Assembly (NCBI GenBank): GCA_023362775.1
Contig: JALMGJ010000012.1
Span: 18,737,501-18,801,500 of the forward strand
Reading direction: 5' to 3'
From: Charina bottae
Taxonomy: Eukaryota > Chordata > Lepidosauria > Squamata > Charinaidae
DNA length: 64,000 nt
In this document: in pieces, positions 52,721 to 62,835 of the stretch
Position numbering within the stretch: position 1 is the first letter of the stretch
Layout of the letters: every line of letters begins with the position of its first letter
Made by a program: the position numbers and the translations under genes
Notes under the pieces: model-generated
Seen by the model: only the letters and a program-made list of their open reading frames with translations
What the model was told of the DNA's origin: nothing
Database searches by the model: none

Positions 52721-53166
52721 GACTGAGAATCAGCCACCATGCCAGTTGCAGAGCGCGCGAAGTTCTGCTTCGGCTGAAGAAACTGGAGAAGAACGACGGA
52801 GGTTGGAGCCCAAACTGACTTTGTGTCATAATAAATCTCTGCAATCCAGTACAGCTTTACAGTACGTGGAAGTAAACTGTCCTGAATTAAGTGAGTAGAC
52901 TTACGTAGGGACTGCACCATTAATTTTGAACACACCTCAGATTTATTTTTTTGATCACTCTGCATTGATTTCTAAACAGATGTGTAATACTTTCCATTAA
53001 ACGTTTGGGTGGATGGGAGAGGGCTGTTGAATCTCGCCGGCAAAAATTCAGACAACCACAAGATGCAGCGGAGAGTTTGTTTTCTATATCTCTTTGCTTC
53101 CATCTTGTGGCCGTCTGGATTTTTGCAGTCCAAAGCTTATACTTACAGGATAAGCATTCCATAGAC
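52721..53166. other. Upstream flank of TARS1, nothing recognised
   Basis: No gene or repeat. GCAAAAATTCAGACAACCAC(AAGATG) at 53040 and CATCTTGTGGCCGTCTGGAT(TTTTGC) at 53101 form an imperfect inverted pair of about 26 bp around a 35-bp loop. Confidence 0.4.
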
Positions 53167-53268
53167 CAGTGTTTCTTAACCTTGGCACTTTAAGATGACT
53201 TTAAAACTTTAAGTTGAGTGGACTTCTGGGAGTTGAAGTCCACAGATCTTAAAGTTTGAGAAACGTTG
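53167..53268. mobile_element. hAT palindromic MITE, copy G
   Basis: CAGTGTTTCTTAACCTTGG ... AAGTTTGAGAAACGTTG; arms shortened. Confidence 0.75.
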
Positions 53269-53404
53269 CCATATAGACTATGAGTTTTAAATTGCTCTAT
53301 AGATCCATAAAGTAACAATGGATCTTTACCACTATGTATTGGCTATCTATTAAGAAAATAATGCTGGCATAAAATTTGCTGTCTTCCTATCCTCTTGCAG
53401 TTGC

Positions 53405-54075
53405 TTCTGGAAGGCCATGTGGACCTGGCTTTTCCCTCAGGGACTGGGCTGGTATGTTACTGAAGCTCTGGTGTGGGTGGGTGTGATAGGTTGGTGATGG
53501 GATGTTTGACAGGGGCCTCAACTTGGTTTTTTTCTCTTGAGTTGGATAATGTGTTACATTTTCATCTTTGTTTGCCATTTAACTGTTTAGAAGGGCAGCC
53601 CTATAAATCTGTTTAATAAATACATAAAATAAAAATAAACATTACTGAATACTTCCTGGTAGTCAGTAATGTGTAAAGCCCCAGAATATATCCTGTAATT
53701 GTTCCTCCTCCTCTGCGGTGGTGGAGTCATGGAATCTCTTGTAGAAGGGCACAATGGAAGACCATCATCATCATCATCTACCCGTTCAATCTCTCTGGTG
53801 TGAGGGTTCAAGTAAGGAAGTGATGTACCACTCATAGATTATTTGCTGATCACCATGGAGGTGTATACACAGTATGTGGCCACACGCTCTTCCGGAAAAG
53901 CTCACACCCATCCTCCAGGAAGAGAAAATGAAAGTAGGAATAAACTCAAAGGGAGAAAAATAATAAAAAAGTAAAATAAAAGAAGAATAAGAATAAAAAC
54001 AAAAAGAAGAATAAAAATAAAAATAAAATTTATTTCAATCGGTCCCGTTTAGACATTCGTTTCCGCAGGCCAGTC
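53405..54075 (+). repeat. Unclassified repeat, part A, copy 2 (with L2-type head)
   Basis: See 51391-52007. Here part A continues directly into part B (54085 onward), so the two parts probably belong to one longer repeat. Contains (ATC)n at 53765-53778 and A-rich blocks near 53960-54030. Confidence 0.8.
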
Positions 54076-54084
54076 TCTGCCAGA

Positions 54085-54780
54085 TGATGTCGCTCTGATT
54101 TTTGATTTATCTGTGGCCTTTGCTGACACTCCTTTTTGGATGTTGCCAGTGAACAGAAAATATCTACAAATGGAGCAATGTGGCAAGAATATGTTTGGAT
54201 CTGACTTTGGGACCTGACTGGACCTCTCTAGGTTGTTTGGGCATCTCAAAGTCAAAATAATGTGGAATAAATAAAGATCTAGAAGACACCAGGCAGACAT
54301 AGCCCCAGAGGGGGGGGGGCAGGAGTGGGAGGAAGACCCTGCCATGATCTTGCAACTAGCTAGGCCCCCCTATTTTGGGGGGAGATGGGCGGTGGCAAAA
54401 TTTGAAATAAATAAATAAAAAATAACGGAATCTAACTACCTCCTGGGCTAGTCTATAATGCATAGCTTTCCAAACTGTGTGTCGCGACACAGTACTGTGT
54501 CGCCTGCAGTGTGCAGGTGTGTCGCGTGAAAACCCGGAAGCGCTGATGGCGCGCCGCCGAGTGAGGTAGCGTGCGGCGGCACGCCATCAGCGCTTCCAGG
54601 TTTCGCGTGACGCACCTGCACACTGCCGCTGCCATGCGCGCCGCCACGTGCGCTGCCGCCACACGCCACTGTGCCGCCGCCGCCATTGGTGTGTATCACC
54701 AACAGGAAAAGTTTGGAAAGCTCTGCTATGTCTCTTGGGGGTGAGGAGGAAGAAACTATTGAAACTGACGAATTAAGGGA
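54085..54780 (+). repeat. Unclassified repeat, part B, copy 2
   Basis: Homologous to 48615-49745. The L1 of copy 1 is absent here; this copy instead carries a GC-core hAT MITE (54471-54725) and an L2-like tail near 54370-54415. Confidence 0.6.
54471..54725. mobile_element. GC-core hAT MITE, copy iii
   Basis: CATAGCTTTCCAAACTGTG ... AAAGTTTGGAAAGCTCTG around a CCGCCGC-rich core with inverted GCGCTTCC words. The copy-1 repeat at 49685-49705 shows the uninterrupted target. Confidence 0.85.
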
Positions 54781-54916
54781 AACTGGCGAATAAGCTATAA
54801 AAGTCCAGTTTATTATCCCTCATTATTTTCTGGACAAGAAAAGGTGGGGCTGCTACGTCTAAAAGTAAAGATTCCCACCACTGCCATTTAAAGCAGTCTA
54901 GTGATGTTTAACCAGT

Positions 54917-55495
54917 ATTTTATATATTTATTTTATTTATTTATTAAACAGATTGATAAGGCCGCCCAACTCACACACGGTGACTCCGGGTGTCTTACAG
55001 AATTAAAAACCATAAAAACACAATAGACACCCCCTGGCGGTGGCAAACACATTCATACCAGCCACTTGATTGGCTCCGAAGCAGCTTGGGGTCCCCAGGC
55101 CCGTTGACAGAACCACGTCTTCAGGGCCTTCCGGAACAGGAGCAAGGAGGGGGCCAATCTGATATCTGGGGGGATGATGTTCCAAAGGGAGGGGGCCACC
55201 ACGGAGAAGGCCCTTTTCCTTGGTCCCACTAGATGTACCTCCCTAACTGAAGGGACCCGCAACATGCCCTGCCTCCCCACTCTGGTGGGCCAGGTGGATG
55301 TGTCTGGGGAAAGGCGGTCCTGCAAATAACCTGGCCCCAAGCCATGTAGGGCTTTAAAGGTGATAACCAGCACCTTGAATTGGACCTGGAAGAAAATTGG
55401 CAAGCAGTGCAGCTCCCGCAAAAGAGGTGACACATGGGCAAGTCTAGGCTTGCGCAAAAGTATGCGGGCCGCTGCAGTTTGAACCAATTGAAGCT
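54917..55495 (-). mobile_element. L2-clade LINE, 3' fragment, divergent subfamily
   Basis: Minus strand: VQTAAARILLRKPRLAHVSP, LLRELHCLPIFFQVQFKVLV, FKALHGLGPGYLQDRLSPDT, RRKAFSVVAP-like block, and 3' end with (AAAT)n at 54925-54950. Confidence 0.85.
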
Positions 55496-55559
55496 ATATA
55501 ATCAGCTGCCTCTGCAGGGGAGGTGTTTCAAAATCTGCAAGATGGTGAGTATGTGTCAC

Positions 55560-57450
55560 ACCCCATTTTACAAAGGAGGCGGGGCTTGGATCACGATGCC
55601 ACACCCCCCCCTCTTACAGATTTTGAATCCTTACCCATCCCTGGATGCCCTCGAAGGTGCCTCTTCTTCCTTTCCAAACAGAACAGTGGAATTCTGCACT
55701 TTTTTCCTCTACCTGGTGAGGAAGAGAAATTGCTTTCAAAAATGGGTAGGGAGAGGGTGACAATTATGAAAAGAATTCAGAAAACCAAATGCTAATGTTT
55801 GGGGGCTATTGGCCAGAGGGAAGGGGGAGCTGTGATGGAATAGTGTCCGCTTTCAGGGGAATGTGCTGCTCCTATCTGGGTAAACAGAGTGACAACTTAA
55901 GGTTGTTTCACTTATGAGCTAAAAATGAGATGAAGACAATATTGTGCTGCTAAAGAGTTGCCAGGGCATGACGGTACTTTGTACGTGGGAATAAGGTCTT
56001 TGCCTGTACAACTGGGCAGGGGGATGACATGAGTGAGTACAGTAATTGGAATTACAATGCAAAGTTATGTGGGGAGAGAATTTGGCCTGATTTATTTTAT
56101 TACCGTATTTTCCGGCGTATAAGACGACACCCGGCGTATAAGACAACCCCCGACTTTTGAGAATATTTTCCTGGGTTAAAAAGTCGTCTTATACGCCGGA
56201 AAATACGGTATGTTGCTTTCGGAAAATGTGCCTAAATTGTAATTTCTGTAATATATGGGCACAAATTATTATGTTGGGTGGAAGGACCAATGAGGGTGCT
56301 CTGCCCCAATTGCTAATGAAGCAGGATGGATTCCAGAGGGCCCTTGAAGATTTCCCCAGCACGTGGTAGGCGGTTTAGTTGAGTTTGCTCAACTCAACAG
56401 CCTCAAACTCAACAGACTCCAACAAACTCAAAAGACCAAGGTGTTGGTCTGCTTGGTATCTGGAACAGAAGATGACCAGAGTGCTTGATGAGAATGGCCC
56501 TGATTTGGTGCACTGATCCCAGGGGGCTCCTTGCTTTACTGAGGAGCTGAAGTGGCAGAAGAGATGCCTGGAGCCCCAGATGAGGGAGACCAGCAGTGAA
56601 TTGGACCAGACATAAGTGAGAAATCATGTTCAAGCCTATACCGTGGCAATAAAGACTCAGTTCTCCACTCTTATCACATCTGTAATCTCTTTCCCCGGAA
56701 CCCTTTATAGGTTAACACATTTCCTGGTGGAGGACAGGAGACAGGAAGAACTTCATGAGGGCCACCTTGAGATCTTTGGGTATCACTTTGTAAATAAAAT
56801 CAGATTCATTCTGGCGTGGCCTCTGCATTGACAGGGTCAGAAGAAGTGATAGTAATAGCATCTTGCAAGGTTGATCTGGGATTTCTGTTGACTTGTACAC
56901 TCTGAAGAAGTAGATAGCGAGATCTATGGGATAACCTTAGCTGCTTGTAGGCTGTGCACCTGCCCTTTCTGGCTACTTCAGACTCAGAAGCGATGTGAGC
57001 AGATGGATCTGGGAGGCTGTCAGTACCTCTCTTAGTGAAGAGTTATGCCTACCACTTGGAAGGGGTGTTGCAGAATTCCTCTCTTTCTCTTACATGAAGC
57101 CACTGGGAAAGACCATCTGTTGGTTCAGCATGTCATATCATTAGGGTGCATTAGATTACCACCCTAGGACAGGCTGGGGTGATGGTGGAACTGCTAACAA
57201 CCTGGAGCTTTGGATGGGAAGAAACAAGCTGATGTTATATCCCTGGAAACTGGAAGTGTTTTTCTTTATACCCAATGTGGCCCCTTGCTGCTAACTCTTG
57301 GGTGGGGAGACACTTTTCCAGAAAGAGCAGGTCCATGACGTGGGGATCTTCCTACATTCATGGCTACTGCTATATAGGGAGATGGAGGCTGTGGCAAACT
57401 GTTCGTTACAGGTCTGCAACAAGATAAGCACGGAATTCGAGAATAAGCAT
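55560..57450 (+). mobile_element. Probable very old L2-type remnant
   Basis: Scattered L2-like nucleotide words on plus, such as GGAGCTGAAGTGGCAGAAGA near 56541 and GGGAAGAAACAAGCTGATGT near 57218, in the right order. No continuous frame. Low confidence. Confidence 0.3.
56101..56210. mobile_element. Short perfect-ended palindromic MITE
   Basis: TACCGTATTTTCCGGCGTAT ... ATACGCCGGAAAATACGGTA, about 28-bp matching ends around a centre with a second GGCGTATAAGAC copy; 110 bp. A widespread reptile-type palindrome. Confidence 0.88.
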
Positions 57451-57636
57451 TTATAAATTTTACAGCAATTTGATATTGCTGCAATATCCAAGCGCGTGAT
57501 GAGTGGACTTGTTATAGATCAGTTGGTATTGTCAAACTCACGTGGTGAGTTACATGTGGCACAAGTTGTGTACTAGTCATGTGCAGTAGGACCATATTAT
57601 AACATCTGATATTTTAAGGTTAGTTTGTCAACTGTA

Positions 57637-57956
57637 TGGGGCACGATGGCTCAGTGGTTAAGACGCCAAGCTTGTCAATCAGAAGGTAGGTGGTTCAAGA
57701 CCCGAGCGCCGCGTGACGGAGTGAGCTCCGGCACTAACTCCAGCTCTTGCCAACTTAGCAATTCAAAAGCATGCAAATGCAAGTAGATAAATAGGTACCA
57801 CTTCGGTGGGATGGTAACAGCGTTCCGTGCGCGTCATGCCGGCCACATGACCGCGGAAGCGTCTTCGGACAACGCTGGCTCTTCGGCTAACAAACGGAGA
57901 TGAGTACCGGCCCCTAGTGTCGGACATGACTGTGCAGGGGAACCTTTACCTTTACC
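57637..57956 (+). mobile_element. Sauria SINE, full length
   Basis: tRNA-like head GGCTCAGTGGTTAAGACGCC, AAGTAGATAAATAGGTACCA, CATGCCGGCCACATGACCG and a BovB-type 3' end AACCTTTACCTTTACC. Exact duplication GTCAACTGTA at 57627-57636 and 57959-57968. Confidence 0.95.
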
Positions 57957-58200
57957 TTGTCAACTGTAACCCAAAAGCGAATAGTGTTGTCATCAGTCCA
58001 AACTAGATTAGGTAAGTTAACAAGCAAGAAGCAAGCTCATTTGTCACATTAAAAACTTTAAATATTGAAATACACAGTGTTCATTCAAAGTGTGCAAATA
58101 GGTACTTAATTACTGGAAATTGCTATTTCACTCATAACTTTTTGTTTAGTTATGATTGTGGAATGACAAAAAAATTAAATGTAAAAGTGATTCTCTAGAT

Positions 58201-58471
58201 CAGGGCTTTCCAAAGTGTTTCCCGCGGCGACACACCAACCGGCGTTGGTGTGTTGCCGCGGGAAAACCCGGAAGTGCTGTCCTTGCGGCAGCACGCAAAA
58301 ACCCGGAAGCGCTGCTGCCGCTTTCAAGTTTTGCGCACTGCAGTTGGTGTGTCGCCACGGGAAAACCCGGAAGCGCCGATCATCATCAGCGCTTCCGGGT
58401 TGTGTGGTGACACACCAGACTGTGTGTGGTGACACACTTTTGTGTCGCGACACACAGTTTGGAAAGCTCTG
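58201..58471. mobile_element. GC-core hAT MITE, copy iv
   Basis: CAGGGCTTTCCAAAGTG ... CAGTTTGGAAAGCTCTG with exact duplications CTCTAGAT at 58193-58200 and 58472-58479. The core repeats AAAACCCGGAAGCGC. Confidence 0.92.
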
Positions 58472-58907
58472 CTCTAGATTAATCTATATAGTATGCTCGC
58501 TTTCAATGAACGTGCATTTTTTGTAATTTTCTTTTTTCCTATGTAACATAGGATGTCATGTCGGTTCTGATTATATTGATGGAAATGTAATTTTATGTCT
58601 GTTGAATCTAATAATTAAAAAATTGGGCTTGTATTTTCTCTGTCTGGTTTTTTATTTTGTTTTTCTAATAATTCATTTTTACTGTATTTTGCAAAAGTAT
58701 TGGTCTGTGACAGATTAGAAATTAAAACAAAAAAACCTGGTCCTTCACCATAGATAGTTTGAGAAGCACTGCTATAGCTCAATGTTCCTGGATTTCTGTA
58801 CATGTTAATGAGCAACAATAGTATGGAGCACAACAGTTTTTCATGAAGTTTCCTTTTTTTGAGAAAGCAACTTACAAATAATGAAACAAACCCAAGAATA
58901 AATTAAT

Positions 58908-59100
58908 TAAATCCTCTCTTAAATTAAATTCTCTCTCTTCAGTCCAGATATGAATTCTCATGCTCAGAGTCAAAAATCTTTTTTCTTCTAGCACCTAGAT
59001 AGGCTATAATTTCTCTATGTGTTACAAGAAAAAATGTTTTTTACTCAGACTGAGCATGGGAATTCATATCTGGACTGAAAAGGGAGGATTTAATTTCTTT
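58908..59100. repeat. Unclassified inverted repeat of about 190 bp
   Basis: TTCAGTCCAGATATGAATTC TCATGCTCAG at 58939-58968 is mirrored by CTGAGCATGGGAATTCATAT CTGGACTGAA at 59050-59079, extended by ATTAAATCCTC at both outer ends. Confidence 0.65.
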
Positions 59101-59287
59101 TTTCTTTCTAAGGTTTTAAATAAACATTAAATAAATTCAGTGGATTTTGGAATGGGGCATAGTGTGAACAAATCTGACAGAGCCAGAATAGTGCTTAGCC
59201 AGGAGATGGCAGCAAACTTACATGTTTCAGAAATAAAGTTTTTTTTGTGACCTTGATTATAATTGAGACAACCTTTTCTTTTTCCAA

Positions 59288-59368
59288 GGTGACCTCCCTC
59301 CCTCCCTCCCTCCCTCCCTCCCTCCCTCCTCCTCCTCCTCCTCCCCCCCCCTCCTCCTCCTCCTCCAA
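59288..59368. repeat. (CCCT)n / (CTC)n pyrimidine microsatellite
   Basis: About ten CCTC units then CTC triplets around a C run. Confidence 0.95.
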
Positions 59369-59589
59369 TTCAAAGTCCAGTGAAGCCAACTCTTTTGGTG
59401 TATCTGGCAAGCTCTGCTGATAATGAGGACAGCCAGTAGTAAACTTGAGTATCTCAGAGGACTACCAGATTTGTGTTGCATAAATCCAAGCAACCACTAG
59501 ATGGTAGTTGCACAGTAGATGCAACTCCTTGCTGCCATCTACTGATTATTTTACATCAGGAACATTGTGCACGATTTAAATAGATAGGC

Positions 59590-60115
59590 GGACTAATGTT
59601 AGCGTATTAGAAGAAGAGAAAACCACCAGCATTGAAACAATGATCATCCAACATCAACTTCGCTGGACCGGTCATGTTGTTCGAATGCGTGACCATCGTC
59701 TTCCAAAGCAGCTACTTTACTCCCAACTTAAGGATGGAAAACGGAATATTGGTGGACAGCAAAAGAGATTCAAAGATACTCTCAAAGCTAATTTAAAAAA
59801 ATGTAATATCAGCATTGAGAACTGGGAAGCCCTAACTCATGAGCGTTTCAATTGGAAGTCAGCCTTTATTAATGGCGCTATGGACTTTGAAGAAGCACGA
59901 GTACAAGCACGTCAGGCAAACCCTCATCATGACCGTCTCCCACCCGGAAACCTATGCCCTCATTGTGGGAGGTTGTGTGGATCCAGAATTGGCATTTACA
60001 GCCACTTACGGATCCACTGTTAAAATTTTATCTTTGGAAGACAATCTTACTCGGCTACGAGTGATCGCCAATGAAGGAGCTGTTGCTCGGTTCTTCTCAG
60101 AAGTAGAAAGAAATT
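59590..60115 (+). mobile_element. Non-LTR retrotransposon, extreme C-terminus with zinc finger
   Basis: Frame 59640-60023: QHQLRWTGHVVRMRDHRLPK, QQKRFKDTLKANLKKCNISI, WEALTHERFNWKSAF, ending CPHCGRLCGSRIGIYSHLRI-H (C-x2-C-x12-H-x4-H). This is the recurring terminus of a vertebrate and invertebrate LINE group; I cannot name the clade. 5' truncated. Confidence 0.7.
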
Positions 60116-60501
60116 AAAAAGGCCCAAGACAGGCATTATTGGTGATCCCTTCAGGGTACTATGAGCCCAGCAGCTCTGGAGCCAACACATATTGCGGAAC
60201 TTCCTCAAATCACATTTATTAAACTTACAAGAAATTAATTATAAGGTTATTTGTGAGCTCTGGTAGCTTAGCAATATGTAAAGGGTTAGATCCCTCAGTC
60301 TTGCCAATCCAATCTTACTCATGTTTTCTCAAAAACATGTCTGAGTAAAATAAGACTTTCCCTAGAATACTTAGAACTTTAGCTTATAGTTACATCAATT
60401 TCCATTATAAATTATTTTCTTTGCTTTTTTATTGAACCGACAAAACATCAAGACCAAAACATTTAAAACGTTACTAGGTTAAAAAGAAATATATATTAGG
60501 G

Positions 60502-60794
60502 CAGGGCTTTCCAAAGTGCCGCCGCTGGTGACACATGAGTGGCGGCGGCAGCGCGGCGGTGGCACGCACGGCGGCGGTGGGCGCACGTGCACGGCGGTGG
60601 CGCAGGGGGGCCTGCGGCAGCGCGCACATGCACGGTGGCGCGGGGGGTGTGCGGCGGCGCGTGCATGCATGGTGGCGGCGGCAGCGGCTGCCGCCGTGCA
60701 CACGCGCACCGCCGCTTCCGGGTGGTGTGGCGACACACCACGCTGTGTGTGTCGACACACTTTTGTGTCGCGACACACAGTTTGGAAAGCTCTG
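60502..60794. mobile_element. GC-core hAT MITE, copy v
   Basis: CAGGGCTTTCCAAAGTG ... CAGTTTGGAAAGCTCTG with exact duplications TATTAGGG at 60494-60501 and 60795-60802. GGCGGC-rich core as in copy i. Confidence 0.93.
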
Positions 60795-62358
60795 TATTAG
60801 GGACTTAGCAAAAGCAATTTAAAAAGAAAACAGAACTAGGGAGTTACTAAGATATATACAGATACAAATACATATGTAATTTTAAAGAGAAATAGCGACA
60901 TTTTAAACATTTGTATTGAATATTTCTCTCCTGAACAACATTTGTACAGATGAAAGTAAGCTATTTGGAGAAACATTCGCAATATACCTAATAAATGGTG
61001 GCCAGATTTGAATAAATTTATCCTTCATTGGTAGTTTTTCTATGCTTTTTGTTGAGACATTTGTTTTTTATTCAGAACAATTTTGCACATATTTAAATAC
61101 CAATGATCCAATAAAAAATGTGTTTTAATTTTCCAGAGTCCTTACAGTAACAAAACCTGACAGGTAGCATCAGGAACTGAATCACTTTCTTATACTGTAT
61201 CAATGAAGAAATTACCATGCTTGCCTTAGAAATTATGGGCAATAGACCATTATATTTTGACTATAAAAGATCACCTCAATGAGAAAAAAACTATTATATT
61301 GAGTGCATAGATGCTATTTATTTTTATATGACAAAAATGATTTCTGTTTATTAATTGCTGAGACCCACACAAGTACGCATTTGTGCCAGTTTCTATGCAG
61401 AGCAGTGATATTTACACATCACCACCCAGTGTGTGGCACCAGGGGAGGAAAAAAATAGCCCAGTTTGTCTAGGAGAAACCACAGCTCGCAAGCACAGAAG
61501 GGGCAGCGTTTTGTATAGGTGAAATGTCTTGGGTCAAATCCTTGGGTACAGACTGGCACAAGTACTGGACTGTATCTGTTTCTCCTACTTGGGGATCTGG
61601 TTTGTTTGGTCTCATGTTAAATTTACTTAAAAATCGTGGTTGGAAAGATTGACTGGAATTAGAACGTTACGGAGTTCAGATTCTTCTTAAAACCAGCTGG
61701 AAAGAAGCCAGCCATGAAAATACAATCCGAGGTAATTACGGTGTGAAAAGCAGACATCACTGTGCCAGAGAAATGAGAGTTATGAGATGTGGAAATGGAA
61801 TAAAAGATCACAAAATCAATATAGCGTATACAGTTTTGAAGACACGCCATCCCCCGAGGAATGGCAACTACTATCCATGTTAAATTTTAAATTAATTTAC
61901 ACATCCTAGAAAAAAAATCTTCCCTAGCAAACGAAGCCCATTTTAATGTTGCCAATTGGCCTTTTCTTCTGCAGAATGTGGACATTATCAGGAAATTCAG
62001 AAAAAAGAACTTGATGCCAGATTGGCTTTTCAAACCCAAGAATTAGTTGGTACAACTGCAAGATTTTTAGTTCAAGGAAATAAGTTACTTCCGTATATGT
62101 AATATTTCAACAATTTAATCTGAGATTTATAATTTCTTCGTTTGGAAATATTAAAATTAAATGGGTGGGGGAGAAGGCTCTAGAAAACCCATCACAGAGT
62201 AGTCTGAAAAAACGGGGTGCCTGTGTTCTGTAGGCATTAGGAATCACTGTGGGTGTTTTGTTCTCAGACTAAGCACAGCTTTCATTTACTGTCTTAGTTG
62301 CAGTGGGGAAAAAAACAGTGGAATGAAGCTAAGAGCTTGTGGTATAGTGTGGTATAGT
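60795..62358. other. Intergenic stretch, nothing recognised
   Basis: A/T-rich; no repeat, RNA gene or exon identified on either strand. Confidence 0.4.
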
Positions 62359-62366
62359 GGTTAGTG

Positions 62367-62496
62367 CAGTGTTACTCAACCTTGGCAATGTTGTGTGGAC
62401 TTCAATTCCCAGAATTCCCCAGCCAGCATGGCTGGCTGGGGAATTCTGGGAGTTGAGGTCCACACAGCTTAACGTTGCCAAGGTTGAGAAACACTG
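62367..62496. mobile_element. hAT palindromic MITE, copy H
   Basis: CAGTGTTACTCAACCTTGG ... AAGGTTGAGAAACACTG; flanks GGTTAGTG and GGTTAGAG (7 of 8). Confidence 0.9.
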
Positions 62497-62835
62497 GGTT
62501 AGAGTATCAGACCAGAATGGAAGATATACATCCCTGAAATTTCCTGGTAGTTTCCCATCCAAATATTGAATAGCTTGTATGGAAATAGGTGTATGCCCCC
62601 TTCCTCTATCTCCTTTCAACTGATGTGTCTCCTCTTTTTTAGCTATGCATAAGTATCCATCTCAAGTGGCAATAAACCAAGGACAGACACCTTTCTCTAG
62701 CTTGGAACTGTGCTTTTCAAAATGATTTTTTTAAATCGGTAGCCTGGGGCCATGAGAACATGATCCTGATGGGGTGATGTTGCTGAAAGGGGGCAGTAGA
62801 TGTGCCTTTTTTATTATTGGAAGTGGCTTGGTATT

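Noticed and set aside
52303..52965. Long frames on both strands at the CpG island (up to 220 codons)
   Set aside because: Low stop density in GC-rich DNA; Pro/Arg/Gly-rich without domains. Exon 1 of TARS1 uses a different frame.
53030..53130. Short hairpin upstream of TARS1 as a microRNA precursor
   Set aside because: Arms of about 26 bp with mismatches and a 35-base loop give no specific support; could be a MITE remnant.
57640..57715. tRNA gene
   Set aside because: The tRNA-like sequence is the head of a Sauria SINE with target duplications; it is degenerate and joined to a LINE-derived tail.
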